Assembly: GCA_964493425.1 (NCBI GenBank)
Contig: CAZBMW010000009.1
Location: 34,120 to 98,119, forward strand
Length of the DNA stretch: 64,000 nt
Source of the DNA: CAYLMG01 sp964493425
GTDB taxonomy: Bacteria > Planctomycetota > Phycisphaerae > Sedimentisphaerales > Anaerobacaceae
Reading direction: 5' to 3'
Positions 42,993 to 52,686 of the stretch are shown piece by piece. A program made the position numbers and the translations under genes. Position 1 is the stretch's first letter. Every line of letters begins with the position of its first letter. A model generated the notes under the pieces. The model had not been told where the DNA came from. It saw only the letters and a list, made by a program, of their open reading frames with translations, and ran no database searches.

Positions 42993-44850
42993 CCCCGCTT
43001 TCGGTCATCGCATCCTCAGTTGCCTGCAAATGAAGCGGCAGTGTAAAGGAAAACGTGCTTCCCTTACCAACTTCCGACTCTACCCATGTACTGCCGCCGT
43101 ATGTACCAACGATTTTCTTTACAACTGAAAGACCGATGCCCGTACCTTCCACCTCATCACGCCGATTCAGCGTTTGAAAAACCTTGAAAATCTGCTCAAA
43201 ATGTTTTTCTTCAATCCCAAGACCGTTATCGGCCACACTGAACTTCCAGAATTCCGCCTCTTTGACACAGCCGACCTGTATTCTGCCGTCCGGCTTGTCC
43301 ATATATTTTACGGCATTGCTCAGCAAATTCTGAAAGACCTGAAAAATACGCGTCCGCTCACACATTATTACCGGCATTTCATTCTCAACCGTAATCGAGA
43401 TATTTTCAGGCGGAGCAATTAAATCAATAACCTCCGGCAAAACCCTATTTAAATCTACCGCTTCACTCTCCTCTTCAACGCGTCCCAATCTCGAATAATT
43501 AAGCACACCCTCAATCAGAGCCTGCAACCTGTCTACACGGCTCACAAGCAACTCTAATTGCTTTCGGCCTTCTTCATCAAATTTCTCAGCGTAATCAGAA
43601 ACAAGAAAACCTATTATCGATTTAATGCCGCGCAGCGGCGCCTTCAAATCATGTGAGACTATATATGCAAAATCCGTCAATTCCTGATTAACGCTCTCAA
43701 CCTGCTCGAGAAGCTCAGCCTGTTTTCCTTCAGCCTTTTTACGCTCAGCTATCTCGCTGTTAAGATTATCTATCGACGTTGTGGATTCATTTAAATTTTC
43801 AATCATACAATTGAATGAGTCGCATAAGTATCCTATCTCATCGTTCGATTTTATTTCCACTCTCTGGGAAAGATCACCCTGAGAAACGAGTTGAGCCTTA
43901 TTGGTTAATTCCAATATGGGTCTGCTTAGCTTAGCAGCAAGAAAATAACTCATCAGTGAAGCTATGATTAAAATCACCAATGAGACCAAAATGCTTATAT
44001 TTCTCAAAGCAGCCGGTGCAACCATAAACTCCTGATAAGGTAAAATTGCTACTACAATCCAGTCTTCTCGCGCAACCGGTGAAAATGCGATATAACTATC
44101 TACCCCGAAAACTTCAGCACGACAAAAGCTGCTTTCCATTACTTCGCCGGCGCAGAGAGCCTCCCGCAATTTGCTGTCGCCGGCGGCCATCTGTTTCAAT
44201 ATTTTATCACTATCAGGATGGGCTAAAATAAATCCCTTCATATTCACAACTACTGCAAAACCCTGCTCGCCGAACCTGAACTCCCGGACATTCTTGAAAA
44301 ACTCCGTAATCGGAATTCTGCCCACAACCATCCCTTCAAACTCATCGAAGAAGTTTCGCCTATAAAACGCAAATTCCATACACGCCGTGCTGACATTACC
44401 ATTTCCATCACTCAAAAAACCGACGGTTTTATTAGGTTTCCACGAAGCCTCTTCATATAGTACACTCTTACTTATATCAGACAGATTCTCCTGCCTTTGG
44501 CCGTCAACTGCCTTCAGCTCTTCTAGACCATCCTTATTCACATAAACTAGTTCACCAAAATCACTAACAAATCCGGCGAAGTACTTTAACAGCACTGGTT
44601 CCTGATACTTCTTTGAATAAGCAGATACAGCCTCTCCCACCGCTATCTTTTCGAGCATCTTTTCCCTATCGCGAATTGTTAAGTCAAGCTGTCTACCGAC
44701 ACTTTCAGCCACAAAGGTCAAATTCTGCTGCTGGCTTTTTCTTAGGAAATGATGCATTAAAAAATAAGCCGTAAGCCCCACAACCACCGATATGAATAGA
44801 ACAAGACTAATCTGAGCAGTTAACAGCTTCGTTTTAATCAACCTGAACAT
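42982..44850 (-). CDS. Membrane sensor histidine kinase (Cache-HAMP-HisKA-HATPase)
   Basis: A 622-residue kinase. Membrane segments lie at about 12-33 and 284-304 and enclose a periplasmic Cache-like sensor (about 36-282, with FAVVVNMKGFILAHPD). HAMP covers about 305-358. The HisKA helix has the phospho-acceptor H400 in DFAYIVSHDLKAPLRG, the form typical of phytochrome-like kinases. The ATPase part carries LLSNAVKYMDKP (N box), DNGLGIEEKHFEQIF (G1/F) and GTGIGLSVVKKIV (G2). No response regulator is adjacent. It lies 38 bases after the periplasmic-binding fusion gene and ends the three-gene operon, so that protein's ligand is a candidate input. The 3' end overlaps folC by 11 bases. Confidence 0.94.
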   Translation of the reverse strand: MFRLIKTKLLTAQISLVLFISVVVGLTAYFLMHHFLRKSQQQNLTFVAESVGRQLDLTIRDREKMLEKIAVGEAVSAYSKKYQEPVLLKYFAGFVSDFGELVYVNKDGLEELKAVDGQRQENLSDISKSVLYEEASWKPNKTVGFLSDGNGNVSTACMEFAFYRRNFFDEFEGMVVGRIPITEFFKNVREFRFGEQGFAVVVNMKGFILAHPDSDKILKQMAAGDSKLREALCAGEVMESSFCRAEVFGVDSYIAFSPVAREDWIVVAILPYQEFMVAPAALRNISILVSLVILIIASLMSYFLAAKLSRPILELTNKAQLVSQGDLSQRVEIKSNDEIGYLCDSFNCMIENLNESTTSIDNLNSEIAERKKAEGKQAELLEQVESVNQELTDFAYIVSHDLKAPLRGIKSIIGFLVSDYAEKFDEEGRKQLELLVSRVDRLQALIEGVLNYSRLGRVEEESEAVDLNRVLPEVIDLIAPPENISITVENEMPVIMCERTRIFQVFQNLLSNAVKYMDKPDGRIQVGCVKEAEFWKFSVADNGLGIEEKHFEQIFKVFQTLNRRDEVEGTGIGLSVVKKIVGTYGGSTWVESEVGKGSTFSFTLPLHLQATEDAMTESGAKA

Positions 44851-44888
44851 ATAGACCTCTATTCAAAACCCTGACTCAATAATATTTC

Positions 44889-46610
44889 TCAACCACCTAC
44901 CGGCACAGTACCCATTTCTGCAATAATTCTTTTCCCCTCTTCGCTATATAGAAAATCAATAAATCTTCTGGAAAGCCCTTCAGGCTCTCCCCTGGAAACA
45001 ATTCCAAACGGAACTAACAGCTTATATTTGCCGCTAAGCACATTTTCCATTGAAGGATAAACACCATCTACTTTTAATATCCGAAGAGCTGTCTCTTTGG
45101 CCGCCGACATAGGCAAAAATCCAATCGTGTTTCTGTGTTCCGTCAGAGTTGTAACAGTATCCGGCGTCTTATACACAACCTTAGCTACCGGATCGGTGAT
45201 ATCCTTAAAACCGACTATATGTTTATTTAGAATAGTCAGCGATGAATCTCCCCGCTCTCTTGTTATCGCGTATATTTTGCCTCTCTCCGCTCCCAGTTGT
45301 GCCCAATCGGTAATCTCGCCGGAATATATACCGATTATCTGCATGGTGCTCAAATTATCGATCCCTTTCACACTCGGATGAACTACAAGTACGATAGGCG
45401 ACTGCGCAAAAATCCTAAAGTTAATATCGGGTGCTTTCTCTGTCTCCTTTAGCGAACGCGCAACTCTCGCTAAATCAATTTTGCCGGCTTTCAGGGCCTT
45501 TATCCCGCCGCTTGAGCCTATACTCTCCGGAACCTCAATCTCACCGCCGCCGAGCTTTTCCTCTAAAGCCGACGCAACCTTGCCAAGCAATGCCTCGCTG
45601 TCACCGGTGCCCCCAACAATTATTTTCTGGCCATCAAAACCTTTTATTATCTCATCGGCACCGGCATAAAATATCGGCGGAATTTTATAACCTATATCTT
45701 CAGCCGCATTCAAATTTAGGATGGTCTTGTAACGCGGCATAGTCAGAATAGGAATTTGGCCGGCATTTTTACCTTCGGTTAATATCTCAATTGCTGCTGG
45801 CACACATAACCTGCCCAAAGCCTCATAATCCACTACTACAGCAAGCATCCCTACGGCTTCGCCCGTCGAGTTATCTATGCCCTGAATAGTACTGGAAACA
45901 ACCGGCATTTTCGCAGGTCGTGTCACTCGGCCGACGTGTGATATGTTCTCATAAACAATCTTTTCTCTCGGTACCCACAACGCATCTATGCCCTGCTCGA
46001 TAAGCTCTCTTGTAGCCTTTTCTACCTCGTCAACCGAACTAATTCTTGCTTCCTTAAGCGCAATTCCAAAAGCAATACAGACTTTTTTGGCTTCTGAGAC
46101 CTCGGCAACCGGGACAGGATTATTAGCATCATAAATTACACCGAGCGTTTTTAGATGCGGAATACAGCCCTTGAAAATCTTCAATAGTTCTTCAGCCCTT
46201 ATCCAGTTACTGCTGCCCGTAACATTTCTGCCCGAACTCTCCCAACCCTCTGCTATCCCTGAGACTACTGGATTCGTCACCGCGGTAAAAACAATCGGTA
46301 TATCCTTTACCTCCTCCAGCGCCACTAACGTAAGATTTGTTCCAATAGTGCATATAAGGTCAACTTTTTCTTCTTTCCATTGGCGCAGATGTTGCCTGTT
46401 TTTGACTTCGTCCTCATAGTCTCTTTTAACTTCAAACTCGCAGGATACCTGGCTCAGTTTAAGCCCTTCCTGAAATCCCGATAGCGCCTGTTCATCATGC
46501 GAAACCTCATGCCACATCAAAACACCAATTTTATATCTCTTCTCGCCAGCTCCCGCAGCAGCCAGCAGCAAAATCAGCAAGGTTATCAAAATTACCGCTA
46601 TCTTTTTCAT
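44889..46610 (-). CDS. Double periplasmic-binding protein (TrpX-like plus PstS-like)
   Basis: A 573-residue protein with a signal peptide (about 1-22). Residues 25-320 match the ABC substrate-binding family often called TrpX or ABC_sub_bind: YKIGVLMWHEVSHDE, then LICTIGTNLTLVAL, IPIVFTAVTNPV and a Type I binding-protein end. Residues about 329-573 are a second, PstS-like domain: IIVGGTGDSEALLG, GSSGGIKALKAGKIDLARVAR, NTIGFLPMSAAK and FIDFLYSEEGKRII. The fusion of these two classes is uncommon. No permease or ATPase is adjacent, so a sensory role is more likely than transport. It lies between the porin gene (36-base gap) and the Cache histidine kinase (38-base gap). Confidence 0.85.
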   Translation of the reverse strand: MKKIAVILITLLILLLAAAGAGEKRYKIGVLMWHEVSHDEQALSGFQEGLKLSQVSCEFEVKRDYEDEVKNRQHLRQWKEEKVDLICTIGTNLTLVALEEVKDIPIVFTAVTNPVVSGIAEGWESSGRNVTGSSNWIRAEELLKIFKGCIPHLKTLGVIYDANNPVPVAEVSEAKKVCIAFGIALKEARISSVDEVEKATRELIEQGIDALWVPREKIVYENISHVGRVTRPAKMPVVSSTIQGIDNSTGEAVGMLAVVVDYEALGRLCVPAAIEILTEGKNAGQIPILTMPRYKTILNLNAAEDIGYKIPPIFYAGADEIIKGFDGQKIIVGGTGDSEALLGKVASALEEKLGGGEIEVPESIGSSGGIKALKAGKIDLARVARSLKETEKAPDINFRIFAQSPIVLVVHPSVKGIDNLSTMQIIGIYSGEITDWAQLGAERGKIYAITRERGDSSLTILNKHIVGFKDITDPVAKVVYKTPDTVTTLTEHRNTIGFLPMSAAKETALRILKVDGVYPSMENVLSGKYKLLVPFGIVSRGEPEGLSRRFIDFLYSEEGKRIIAEMGTVPVGG

Positions 46611-46646
46611 TTTTTATATCCCCACTTTTTTGCACATAAAATCAGC

Positions 46647-48032
46647 CTACCAGACAAACATAATCGCATATCTGAAAAATATCGCCGGATCATTGCGGTC
46701 GTCATTATAGAAATCGCCCGGGCAAAACAGCTCGAATTCAATTCTGTGAGAGAGCTGTTTACTGGCACTATACCTTATTTCGGTCCTGATAAGCTGGCCT
46801 CGGAAATTACCGCTCTTGCTCAAGCCGCCTGTACCCCCTGCTGATGTATTGTCATCCGCAAAGAGTAAATGATAATTAGTTTCAATTTTTATTTTTTCAA
46901 GCGGTTCCGTCACCCAGCCGACATTAAGCCGATGCAGATTAGAGCTGTCAGCGCTTCTGCCGTCGATTGAATCTATTGAACACTGGTACAGTTTGCTCCA
47001 GAGATCATCGATACGCCCCCATAGCCTGTCGAAGTTTTTATCAGGGTCGTCATTACCCGAAAGATATTCGTAGCCGAAATGAATCCTATTCTTCTTCGCA
47101 TCGTTGAAATGATAGCTCAATTGATTACTCGTTGCGAATGCGTTAAGCTCTTTGCCGTTTTTATGGCCGAACTGAGGGGCAAATTCAAGCTGATATTTCC
47201 ACCGCTCACTGATATCGCCTTTGATAAATGTACCGAGGGTGTAAATATTTCCCTCGGTTCCGCTGCTCCTATTGCGATTATGGTCGTTCTTATATATAAA
47301 GTAGCCGTCAACCTGAGTTTTTTGTCGCGACTTGTCTGAAACATACACTATCAGCCCGCGCTCATCCTGCTCAACAAAATCGGTATCTCTGTCATTGAAC
47401 GGCTTGATCCGCTTGGCACTATCACCGTAATTATCGACCCATATCAGGTCCACCGTCGTATCACGACTTTGCCAATCGTAACTAAGACGAATAGCATCGA
47501 AAAATTTTGTATTTCCGCCATCCAGAGGTGTTCCGTCCCTGATAAGTAGCCCGCTGCCAAGGATTATTTCCTGCCTTCCCGCGGTGATTTCCAAAGGCAG
47601 GCCGAAAGCGTTTTTCCACTTCATATTAAGAATATCAAATAACGCTTCTTCATAAGCTAATTGTTTATTCCTTGAAGACGGCCGATGATAATATCGAGGC
47701 TCGGTCATAAGCCGAATATTGAACTCAAGCTCATCCGACTGCTTCATCTTTGTCCACACACGGGCACGATAACGCGTGTTAACCCGGTCGTGACCGCTGG
47801 CTTCTTTGTCCATTCTCCTCGCCTCATCGTAAACTATCCGGAATCGAAAATCTCCCCCTGTTTCCAGCCACGGAGCAGACTTATGAAGGTCCGTTTTGAA
47901 TTGACGCAGACCAAAAAAATCCCTTTGTTTCTGTTCCACCTTTACCGCCTGCTCTTCCGCTAAGGATACTTGAAACGGAAAGGCAAATACTATGAATAAC
48001 AAAAATATTGTTATACGATTTTTATCTTTCAC
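46647..48032 (-). CDS. Outer-membrane porin-like protein (alginate-export family)
   Basis: A 461-residue beta-barrel candidate with a signal peptide (about 1-25). The family pattern is ETGGDFRFRIVYDEARRM, then ITAGRQEIILGSGLLIRDGTPLDGG and FFDAIRLSYDW. It also has alternating aromatic strands throughout and a C-terminal IMFVW, whose last aromatic residue is typical of proteins inserted by BamA. Alginate-export (AlgE-like) barrels pass anionic polysaccharide or small anions. It is the first gene of an operon with the double binding protein and the kinase. The ligand may be shared with them. The 212 bases upstream carry no gene. Confidence 0.82.
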   Translation of the reverse strand: MKDKNRITIFLLFIVFAFPFQVSLAEEQAVKVEQKQRDFFGLRQFKTDLHKSAPWLETGGDFRFRIVYDEARRMDKEASGHDRVNTRYRARVWTKMKQSDELEFNIRLMTEPRYYHRPSSRNKQLAYEEALFDILNMKWKNAFGLPLEITAGRQEIILGSGLLIRDGTPLDGGNTKFFDAIRLSYDWQSRDTTVDLIWVDNYGDSAKRIKPFNDRDTDFVEQDERGLIVYVSDKSRQKTQVDGYFIYKNDHNRNRSSGTEGNIYTLGTFIKGDISERWKYQLEFAPQFGHKNGKELNAFATSNQLSYHFNDAKKNRIHFGYEYLSGNDDPDKNFDRLWGRIDDLWSKLYQCSIDSIDGRSADSSNLHRLNVGWVTEPLEKIKIETNYHLLFADDNTSAGGTGGLSKSGNFRGQLIRTEIRYSASKQLSHRIEFELFCPGDFYNDDRNDPAIFFRYAIMFVW

Positions 48033-48244
48033 TTTATTCGCCCCCCCAAAAACCCTCCCTACAATAATATTCTAAAGTTTTTTCGACAATATAACCGTCT
48101 CACTTAATAACAAACTCCCACCCTCAAGAAGAGTTGAATCCAGCTTTTATCGGAACTAAAGACGTGACAAAGGCCTGAAAAATGCTACAGATACTCTATA
48201 AAAATAAATAAAAATGGCCGCGAACTGCCCGTGCAAACGAGCCG

Positions 48245-49384
48245 TTAATTATTCTCAGGCTGGCTATGCAAGCCTTTTTCTAAAATTTGCTCAGCTAACA
48301 AAGCGTAACCTTCACCAACAGTATGGCTTGCATCCGCATAATATCCTTCAGGCAAAGCCGCAGGAATGCAAAAATCTACTTTGTTTTCGACTAGCCAGCC
48401 TCCTATATTCCTTTTAATTTCGTTATATCTGGCAAGGCTCTCGTCTTCGAGAATATGCTCGTTAAAAGGCCCGACCAAAACAAAAACTCTATTGCCCCTT
48501 TGTCGTAAAAGTTCAACTGCCTCCTTAAAATATCGCCATTGAATCGACCTCTCCAAATAGACCCATGGCAAATCATATTTCCTCTCTGCCCTCACCCTCT
48601 CCTCTCTGTGGCGAACAGGACTATCTTCAGAAAAGTCGCGAAGCCTACCTGCAATATCTCTGAAAGGATTTTCATATGGATGCTCCATCAGCCAACCGCC
48701 AAAATCCGTCACAGCCTGCTCATCATCGGTAAAACACAAAAAATTAACGTGTTTTACCCAGCCCAAAAATGATAGATTACGTTCAATAATTACACCTACT
48801 CTCGAAGAAAAACCTGCTTTATAGCTCGCTATCGTAGGGTCAAGCTGGGGAATAAGCCCCGGATGATTAAAGCTGAACTCCTTTTCGCTTCGCAAATCAT
48901 ACCTGCTCGAGCTCAGCCACAACGGATTTAAATGAATCAAAACATTCCTTCCGCGAATGTCACCCCCGTAGTATTTCAGCAGGCCGAATATCGCGACAGG
49001 ATGAAGACCGTCCAGGCCCATATTCGCAAAACGCTCTTCGCCTGAAAGCTCATTTAAATAGTGTGATAAAGTCTCGCCCTTCTCAACATACTGGCCCCAC
49101 ATAACCGAATCACCGATGACAAGGTTCTTTCCCTCGCCACATACAGATTTGCAATAACGCTCGAACAGCCAATAGTCTTCGCTCAGCTTGTAAGGCAGAC
49201 GATAATCCTCGCTCACCTCGAATTTCTCGACTCTTACCCAGACAAAGACCGATAGATATACCAGCACCGCCAAAACACCAAAAACAATTAGCCATTCTCT
49301 AAAATTAAGTCGCATCTCGTTGGATGAAAAAACAATACTCCCGTCCACTTTGCTTTCATCTCTTGTAATATTATCTAACGGCAT
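48245..49384 (-). CDS. SGNH/GDSL-type membrane protein, partner of MBOAT
   Basis: A 379-residue protein: a soluble N-terminus, one membrane segment (about 31-51) and an extracytoplasmic SGNH-like domain. LVIGDSVMWGQ (88-98) holds the nucleophile S93, and YADASHTVGEGY near the end holds the D351-x-x-H354 pair of the Ser-His-Asp triad. It matches the kind of SGNH protein (AlgJ/AlgX or DltD-like) that receives an acyl group from an MBOAT protein and passes it to a sugar. The MBOAT gene is 23 bases upstream. Transfer of acetyl to a surface polysaccharide is inferred. It is the last gene of the operon. Confidence 0.78.
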   Translation of the reverse strand: MPLDNITRDESKVDGSIVFSSNEMRLNFREWLIVFGVLAVLVYLSVFVWVRVEKFEVSEDYRLPYKLSEDYWLFERYCKSVCGEGKNLVIGDSVMWGQYVEKGETLSHYLNELSGEERFANMGLDGLHPVAIFGLLKYYGGDIRGRNVLIHLNPLWLSSSRYDLRSEKEFSFNHPGLIPQLDPTIASYKAGFSSRVGVIIERNLSFLGWVKHVNFLCFTDDEQAVTDFGGWLMEHPYENPFRDIAGRLRDFSEDSPVRHREERVRAERKYDLPWVYLERSIQWRYFKEAVELLRQRGNRVFVLVGPFNEHILEDESLARYNEIKRNIGGWLVENKVDFCIPAALPEGYYADASHTVGEGYALLAEQILEKGLHSQPENN

Positions 49385-49407
49385 ATTTAATCCTTCAGGC
49401 TACCCTG

Positions 49408-50784
49408 TCAAAATTCAAAGTAAATGAAAGACTGACCCGACGAGGATACGAAGATAATCAAATAAAGGAGCATAAAAACAAATCCGCAAATCCTCACGAA
49501 AGAAAACCTAAGAAGCCTTCTGAAACGTGATTCATAAACAAATTGATACAACCATACTAAAAAAATCATAACGATAAACAACAATGGGAATCTTGCCTTT
49601 GCCAGCCCGCCTGAAAATATTCTACCGATTATAACTAATGCGTCGCTGAGGCTTTCCGCGCGAAAGAATATCCAGGCAAATGTAACAAATATAAAAACAC
49701 TGAACTGCTTTACAAACTTGGGAACCTTCTCTTTATAAAATACGCTGCTCCCCAGATTCCTTGTCAAACATCTCGCCAAAGCATGAATACCGCCCCAGAT
49801 AACGAACGTCCACGCCGCACCGTGCCACAGCCCCATAAGCAGCATCGTTATAAATACGTTCCTGTAAGTATTGAACCTGCCCCTGCGGTTTCCCCCCAAG
49901 GGTATATACAGATAATCCCTGAACCAGCTTGATAAACTTATATGCCATCTTCTCCAGAAGTCACCCAGCCCGTCGGCAAGATACGGATTATTAAAATTCA
50001 GCGTAATTCGAAAGCCCATCATCCGCCCAAGCCCGCGGGCCATATCGGTGTAACCGCTGAAGTCAAAATATAACTGCCAGCCGAAAGCAAAGGTCGCAAG
50101 AACCAATGCCGCCGACTGAAACTGGCCCGGCTGGCCATAAATCTTATCTACATAAACCGCAAGCATATCAGCCAGAGCCAGTTTCTTGAACAGCCCAACT
50201 ACAAAAAGGCTCAATCCCTCAGCCGCATCCTGAACCGATATCTTGGCCGGTCTGCGTAACTGCGGCAAAAGGTTTTTGGCTCTTTCAATCGGGCCTGCTA
50301 ACAAAATCGGGAAAAATGAAACGAAAACTGCGTGCCGAATAAAATTTCTTTCTCTGGAAACTTCTCCCCGATAGCAGTCGACTACATAACCTATGGATTT
50401 AAATATATAAAATGACAGACCTATCGGCAGAAAAATATCAGGCTCGGTAAAACTAAGGGACACCCCAATTGACCTTAGAACCTGGTTTACACTTTCAACA
50501 ACGAAGCCACCGTATTTGAAAAAACCTAAAAGGGCCAGACTATTAACGATACTCACGCAAAGCCAGGCCTTTTTGCGCCTGCTTTTTTCCATCACCGCCA
50601 GAACAATGTAATCAACACACGTCGAGTAAGCTATAAGAATAAGAAACCACGGCTGCCAGCAGCCGTAAAAAAAATACGAGCCCGCAAGTATCCACAAATT
50701 GTTTAATCTCGTCCTTTTGACCGCTAAATAACCGGCGTAAAAGACAACGAAGAAAAGCAAAAATGACCAGCTTTGAAAAAGCAT
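49408..50784 (-). CDS. MBOAT O-acyltransferase (AlgI/DltB-like)
   Basis: A 458-residue polytopic membrane protein with about ten segments. DFWRRWHISLSSWFRDYLY (275-293), then PLGGNR, is the AlgI-type cytoplasmic-loop signature. The catalytic H321 lies in LLMGLWHGAAW (315-325). The start MLFQSWSFLLFFVVFY and the YFDFSGYTDMARGLGRM block (239-255) are typical of AlgI. AlgI-type proteins move acetyl from a cytoplasmic donor across the membrane for exopolysaccharide acetylation. It is 6 bases downstream of the FGE/HDAC-like gene and 23 bases ahead of the SGNH partner. Confidence 0.93.
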   Translation of the reverse strand: MLFQSWSFLLFFVVFYAGYLAVKRTRLNNLWILAGSYFFYGCWQPWFLILIAYSTCVDYIVLAVMEKSRRKKAWLCVSIVNSLALLGFFKYGGFVVESVNQVLRSIGVSLSFTEPDIFLPIGLSFYIFKSIGYVVDCYRGEVSRERNFIRHAVFVSFFPILLAGPIERAKNLLPQLRRPAKISVQDAAEGLSLFVVGLFKKLALADMLAVYVDKIYGQPGQFQSAALVLATFAFGWQLYFDFSGYTDMARGLGRMMGFRITLNFNNPYLADGLGDFWRRWHISLSSWFRDYLYIPLGGNRRGRFNTYRNVFITMLLMGLWHGAAWTFVIWGGIHALARCLTRNLGSSVFYKEKVPKFVKQFSVFIFVTFAWIFFRAESLSDALVIIGRIFSGGLAKARFPLLFIVMIFLVWLYQFVYESRFRRLLRFSFVRICGFVFMLLYLIIFVSSSGQSFIYFEF

Positions 50785-50790
50785 CTATGA

Positions 50791-52617
50791 TCAGTCACCT
50801 GATTCCATTAAGACCTTTATATGCGCTTCTGCCGCTTCCGCAAGCATTTGAAGATTATAACCGCCTTCCAGGATGGATACCAGCCGCCCATCGCAGCAAC
50901 GCTCGGCAATTCCCTTGACAATACGGGTCAACTCAGCGAAACCTTCCGCTGTAACCTCCATATCGCCTATCGTATCACCTTCACCGGCATCGAAGCCTGC
51001 GGATATCAAAACAAAATCCGGCTCGAAACTAAGTGCCGCCGCCACAAGCTCATCCTCGAAAACTCTTTTATAATCCGCATCATTGGCGCCCGCAGTCATA
51101 GAGACATTAATAGTATAATTCAATCCTGCGCCCGCTCCCCTCTCGTCCTCGCTGCCGGTCATAGGATAAAACGGGTACTGATGAACGCTGAAATACAATA
51201 CCGTCGAGTCATCGTAAAACGCCGCCTGTGTCCCGTTGCCGTGATGAACGTCCCAGTCCACTATCAATATTTTCTCAAGCCCGTAGTGCTTTTGAATATA
51301 TCTTGCCGCGATTGCAATGTTATTAAAAATACAAAATCCCATCGCCTTATCCTTCAGTGCGTGATGTCCCGGCGGCCGGACCGCACAAAATGCATTTTCA
51401 ATCTCACCTGCCATAATCGCATCCACGGCACCGAGCACGCCTCCCGCCGCCTGCAGAGCAACTTCGAAAGAATCTCTGCATATCGGCACGTCCATTGTAT
51501 CTAAATATCCTGATTCTCTTTCACAGCTTTCCTCCACCCGCGCCACGTACTCTTTCGTGTGAATCGTCGTAATCCATTCTAAAGATGCCGGCCTCGGCTC
51601 AATCAAAAGTAACTTCGAATACAAATCTTTTTGCTTCAATCTTTCTATTATCGCCGTTAGTCTTTCCGGCCTTTCGGGATGGCCCGCCGGCATTATATGC
51701 CTAAGGTATATGTCACCGTAAACAATTCCCGTCACAGCCTTTTTTGAATCCTTTTTTACCATCGCTTGTCTCTCCGCATTCACGTCACTTACGTTTCTTA
51801 CGCATCGAAAACCTATTGCATCATTGGCAAGGCACGTATCGTCAAGTGAAATATCGCTCGAGCGGTAGCTGCTCCTGCAGGCCTCGGCACTCGAATTCCA
51901 CGCCCCGCCGCGTATTACCTTTTCTTTTCCCTCTGCAGGCCCTTCGGGATTTTCAGAAGGGCTCTCACCGTAATAATCTTTAGAATAAAAATCATTACAC
52001 CACTCCGCAACGTTCCCGCACATATCATAAAGACCCCACCCATTAGGTTGCCTTAATCCCACCAGATGAGTGCTCCCTGCCGAATTTTTTGAATACCAGC
52101 AGTACTTCTCGAGCTCTCTGACATTATTGCCGAAAAAATATTTTGTCGTTGTACCCGCCCGGCAGGCATATTCCCATTCAGCCTCAGTCGGCAGCCTGTA
52201 ACCATTCGCATCGAAGTCACACTCCCAGCTTTGCTCATTGTAACAGACCTCCAGGCCCTCCGCACGTGACCTCTCATTACAGTAAATTGCTGCATCGGTC
52301 CAGTTCACCTGCTCTACAGGCCGATTAGCATCCTTGAAATGCGATGGGTCGGAAATCTTAAGCCTCTTAAACTGCTCCTGCGTCACCTCGCATCTGTCCA
52401 TATAAAAAGAATCAATCCGCACATTATGAATAGGCCTCTCATCAGCCGATTCTCTGCTGCCCATCTCGAACCAGCCGCCGGGTATCTTTACCATCTCTAT
52501 CCCGCCGCTCGTCTTTACTACCTGTGGCTCACATTCGTCCTGTCCACTCTTCCCGCAGCCGAAAAAAAACAAAAATACTACACCGCATAATAATATTTTC
52601 TTCTTGCGTGTAACCAT
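50791..52617 (-). CDS. Lipoprotein fusing FGE-sulfatase-like and histone-deacetylase-like domains
   Basis: A 608-residue protein when started at 52617; a GTG ten codons upstream is possible. Basic TRKKK and a hydrophobic run end FFGC, a probable lipobox (Cys 21). Residues about 40-275 are an FGE-sulfatase domain: GGWFEMGS, RLPTEAEWEYACRAG, GLYDMCGNVAEWCND and IRGGAW, then GFRCVRN. Of the two catalytic Cys of true formylglycine-generating enzymes, only the second is kept (RSS before YR), so it is probably not an FGE. Residues about 298-605 are a class II-type HDAC/acetylpolyamine amidohydrolase domain. It has RPPGHHAL (H418/H419), DWDVHHGNGT (zinc ligands D456 and H458), GFDAGEGD (third ligand D543) and GGYN (Y587), so that active site is complete. 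It is second in the TolB/MBOAT/SGNH operon. Confidence 0.85.
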   Translation of the reverse strand: MVTRKKKILLCGVVFLFFFGCGKSGQDECEPQVVKTSGGIEMVKIPGGWFEMGSRESADERPIHNVRIDSFYMDRCEVTQEQFKRLKISDPSHFKDANRPVEQVNWTDAAIYCNERSRAEGLEVCYNEQSWECDFDANGYRLPTEAEWEYACRAGTTTKYFFGNNVRELEKYCWYSKNSAGSTHLVGLRQPNGWGLYDMCGNVAEWCNDFYSKDYYGESPSENPEGPAEGKEKVIRGGAWNSSAEACRSSYRSSDISLDDTCLANDAIGFRCVRNVSDVNAERQAMVKKDSKKAVTGIVYGDIYLRHIMPAGHPERPERLTAIIERLKQKDLYSKLLLIEPRPASLEWITTIHTKEYVARVEESCERESGYLDTMDVPICRDSFEVALQAAGGVLGAVDAIMAGEIENAFCAVRPPGHHALKDKAMGFCIFNNIAIAARYIQKHYGLEKILIVDWDVHHGNGTQAAFYDDSTVLYFSVHQYPFYPMTGSEDERGAGAGLNYTINVSMTAGANDADYKRVFEDELVAAALSFEPDFVLISAGFDAGEGDTIGDMEVTAEGFAELTRIVKGIAERCCDGRLVSILEGGYNLQMLAEAAEAHIKVLMESGD

Positions 52618-52686
52618 AAAGATATCTGCAAACCAAAGGAATTTCACAAAATGTTCACAGCCGGACTTTGTACTGAAAGGTTTAAC

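Noticed and set aside
50821..51504. 227-residue plus-strand open frame
   Set aside because: Antisense shadow of the HDAC-like domain, whose active-site motifs are intact on the minus strand.
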